Origin: DASRBO01 sp035653595
GTDB taxonomy: Bacteria; Actinomycetota; Acidimicrobiia; Acidimicrobiales; JAJPHE01
Length of the DNA stretch: 48,680 bases
Reading direction: 5' to 3'
Assembly (NCBI GenBank): GCA_035653595.1
Contig: DASRBO010000072.1
Coordinates: 1-48,680, forward strand
The position numbers were made by a program, and so were the translations under genes. The notes beneath the pieces were generated by a model. That model ran no database searches, was not told the DNA's origin, and saw only the letters and a program-made list of their open reading frames with translations. Below, in pieces: positions 46,967 to 48,680 of the stretch (position 1 is its first letter; each line of letters opens with the position of its first letter).

Positions 46967-47730
46967 TCGCGGCGGAGGAGTTCTACGAGTGGCACCAGGA
47001 ACCCCGACAAGGGGACATCGTGCTCTGCGGTGTCGCTCGTATCATCGCCGACGACCGCCACAGCCCGGGACAATGGGAGCCGATCGACTCGTACTTCGTG
47101 CAGATCGCCGACGCATGGGAGGAGGGGAGGCCTCTCGGTCTCGCCGCGGGGATCTCCCTTGCCATGGTGGTTACCCACGACTGCCAGCTCGACAAGGAGT
47201 GGAATCAACGGGTCAAGGAGCTCCAGCGAGGCGGCATGACCCAGGAGAGGGCCGAAGAGGAAGCCTCGAACGACGCCACCCTCGACCGCGCCCTTGGCGT
47301 GTGCCCCCTCGTCGACCCGGGCGACCTTCGGGGCGGACGAGGCAATCTGCTGGCGGGTCGGGTCATCGGCTACCTCCCGGTACCACGGCATCCGGAGGGA
47401 TTGATCGATGAATGCGTCGTGGACCTCACCTACCAATGCACCGTTGACCGGCTTGACGTGGTGAAGGTGGCGGCGGTCTCGGAGCAAGCCCGGAAGCAAC
47501 TGCGGTATGCCCTCATTCAGCTCGATGCCCTGCGCACCGCTGACCTCGGCTTCCAGGTTGAGGCTGTTGTAGGCCGAACCATCAGCGGTGTCGACATCCC
47601 TGCCCGAAGTCCGCTCGAAGTCCGCATCCGCCTCGACGACGGGCAGGAGCTCCGTCTCTTGCAGCAACCTGGCAGCCCGGATGCCTCCTCCGGGCGTGAG
47701 GGGGGATTCTTCAGTGGAGGACAGCCTTGA
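46963..47730 (+). CDS. Unknown protein with a THDC motif
   Basis: 255 residues from the ATG overlapping the HTH gene stop. I do not recognise a named domain. The segment AAGISLAMVVTHDCQLDKEW (Thr71-His72-Asp73-Cys74) recalls the S/T-H/Q-D/T-C-D/Q-L motif found in several uncharacterised small proteins of accessory regions, which could bind metal or be catalytic. LGVCPLVDPGDL has a third Cys. No signal or membrane helix is seen, so it is cytoplasmic. The last 20 residues are Gly/Ser-rich. hsdM follows 15 bases later in the same direction. Confidence 0.55.
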   Translation: MIAAEEFYEWHQEPRQGDIVLCGVARIIADDRHSPGQWEPIDSYFVQIADAWEEGRPLGLAAGISLAMVVTHDCQLDKEWNQRVKELQRGGMTQERAEEEASNDATLDRALGVCPLVDPGDLRGGRGNLLAGRVIGYLPVPRHPEGLIDECVVDLTYQCTVDRLDVVKVAAVSEQARKQLRYALIQLDALRTADLGFQVEAVVGRTISGVDIPARSPLEVRIRLDDGQELRLLQQPGSPDASSGREGGFFSGGQP

Positions 47731-47745
47731 TGGGGAGGCCGGTGA

Positions 47746-48564
47746 ATGGATAGTCGCGATCTGGCTGAGGTCCGCAGAAGGCTGTGGGCCGCGGCTGACC
47801 AACTGCGAGCGAACTCAACGCTGGCACCCAGTGAGTATCGCGGCCCCGTCCTTGGGCTCATTTTCCTCGCATACGCCGAGCACCGGTTCGAAGAGGTGCG
47901 GCCAGAGATCGAATCAAGAGCCACACCCAGGCGCCCGGTCAGCGTGGACGACTACCGAGCCCGATCGGTGCTCTACGTGCCCGACGAGGCCCGGCTTTCG
48001 TACCTCGTTGGCCTTCCCGAGGGGCACGATCTGGGCGCAGCGGTGGACGGGGCGATGCGGGCGATCGAGGCGCACAACCCTGAACTGAAGGATGTGCTTC
48101 CCAAGGGCTACCAGCGTTTGGAGAAGTCCATCCTGGTAGAGCTGCTACGCCTCTTCGCGCCTCTCCCCCGGAGCTTGGCTGGTGATGCCTTCGGTCTCAT
48201 CTACGAGGACTTCCTTTCCAACTTCGCCATGGCCGAAGGCCGTCTGGGTGGCGAGTTCTTCACGCCGTACTCGATCGTCCGCCTCATCGTGGAGATCATC
48301 GAGCCGTTCCACGGCCGAGTGTTCGACCCCGCTTGCGGGTCGGGAGGCATGTTCGTCCAGTGCGCCAAGTTCGTGGAGCGCCACCGCGGCTCGGCCGCCG
48401 CCGAACTGTCGGTCTACGGCCAGGAGCAGAAAGAGTCCACCGTCCCGATCGCCAAGATGAACCTGGCTCTGCACGGACTGTCGGGCGACATCCGGCTCGG
48501 CAACAGCTACTACGACGATCTCCACCACGGCCGGGGTGCCGGTGGCGTCCAGTCCGCGGTGTAA
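47746..48564 (+). pseudogene. hsdM: Type I restriction-modification methylase subunit HsdM, truncated
   Basis: 272 residues from the ATG at 47746 (GGAGG upstream). The N-terminal HsdM_N helical domain (RRRLWAAADQLRANSTLAPSEYRGPVLGLIFL) is intact. The methylase domain has GGEFFTPYSIVRLIVEII and motif I FDPACGSGGMFVQCAKF, and it continues to RLGNSYYDDLHHGRGAGG. There it stops (TAA at 48562), just before the catalytic motif IV (NPPF/Y), which is missing. Normal HsdM proteins have about 500 residues. A sequence resembling an IS begins at the break, so it is almost certainly an insertion-disrupted gene and cannot methylate. hsdS and hsdR, if present, are outside the window. Confidence 0.8.
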
Positions 48565-48680
48565 ATAGACGACGGGCGTAGGTTCCTTTCAGAGCCTGAC
48601 AAGCACAGAAAGGAAACCCACACCCGTGTCCCCACGAGTATCCCCCCTGGAGCGCATCCGCGCCGACATAGACGCCGCCT
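48555..48680 (+). mobile_element. Left end of an insertion sequence with transposase start (partial)
   Basis: After the break in hsdM comes noncoding DNA with an inverted repeat GGTTCCTTTC (48581-48590) / GAAAGGAAACC (48608-48618), then a GTG at 48626 opening VSPRVSPLERIRADIDAA, which runs off the window. Openings like SPLERIRAEID are, from memory, seen in actinobacterial IS256-family transposases, but 18 codons are too few to be certain. GAAAGGAA could also serve as ribosome site. The exact IS end cannot be defined. Confidence 0.4.

Larger units (their letters stand above)
41767..48680. mobile_element. tRNA-anchored integrative element or genomic island (partial)
   Basis: From the tRNA-Leu 3' end rightwards all recognisable genes are of mobile or accessory type: serine recombinase and partner, palindromic control region, replication-relaxation protein, an unknown small protein, the TIGR04255/HTH/unknown operon, broken hsdM, and an IS. 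There are no conjugation genes in view. The right end is beyond the window. Confidence 0.6.

Noticed and set aside
41767..48680. Duplicate of the tRNA-Leu 3' end marking the second attachment site
   Set aside because: Looked for the T-arm and acceptor sequence in the island and found no copy; the far end is probably outside the window.

Overview
The window is high-GC DNA from an actinobacterium. The order rpsA, coaE, uvrB, uvrA, uvrC, rapZ, yvcK, gap, pgk, tpiA, secG is the actinobacterial arrangement. GTG starts, 4-base ATGA/GTGA overlaps and TANNNT boxes placed 6-8 bases before start codons fit that phylum. A BldC-type regulator, an AftD-type arabinofuranosyltransferase and the apparent lack of mycolate genes suggest a deep-branching lineage such as Acidimicrobiia. 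That placement is inference.

Layout. (1) 1-2057: the end of a SAM methyltransferase gene running off the left edge, then rpsA. (2) 2196-20762: about 18.5 kb of envelope-glycan genes between rpsA and coaE. It holds a BldC-like regulator, two GT-C membrane glycosyltransferases, a PIG-V-like mannosyltransferase, an FAD oxidoreductase of the UDP-galactopyranose-mutase/HemY type, two acyltransferase-3 proteins (one with an SGNH domain), a stand-alone SGNH protein, a Wzx/MurJ-like flippase, a GT4 glycosyltransferase, a giant AftD-like protein with discoidin domains, and a methyltransferase. (3) 20838-35602: housekeeping genes. These are coaE, uvrB-uvrA, nadA (opposite strand), uvrC, a methyltransferase, rapZ, yvcK, gap-pgk-tpiA and secG. 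All three excinuclease subunits lie within 8.3 kb. The whiA gene usually found after yvcK is absent. (4) 35654-41645: a complete peptide-type ABC importer. The lipoprotein gene oppA ends at a very strong hairpin, and oppBCDF has its own leaderless promoter. (5) 41683-41766: tRNA-Leu(GAG). (6) 41767 to the right end: an integrative element or genomic island anchored at the tRNA. It carries a large serine recombinase whose reading frame runs antisense through the whole tRNA gene, a small partner ORF, a 240-bp control region built of nested inverted repeats, a replication-relaxation protein, a hidden 52-codon gene, a three-gene operon (TIGR04255-like protein, HTH protein, unknown protein with a THDC motif), and a type I restriction methylase gene (hsdM) cut off before its catalytic NPPF motif by what looks like an IS insertion.

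How the genes work together. The envelope block can in principle build, decorate (mannose or arabinose transfer, O-acetylation) and export a lipid-linked surface glycan. The uvr genes make the complete UvrABC nucleotide-excision system. gap, pgk and tpiA form the lower-glycolysis operon, and RapZ/YvcK are its usual regulatory neighbours. The right-hand island is the accessory region. Its operon beside a broken restriction system is the best candidate for an undescribed system.
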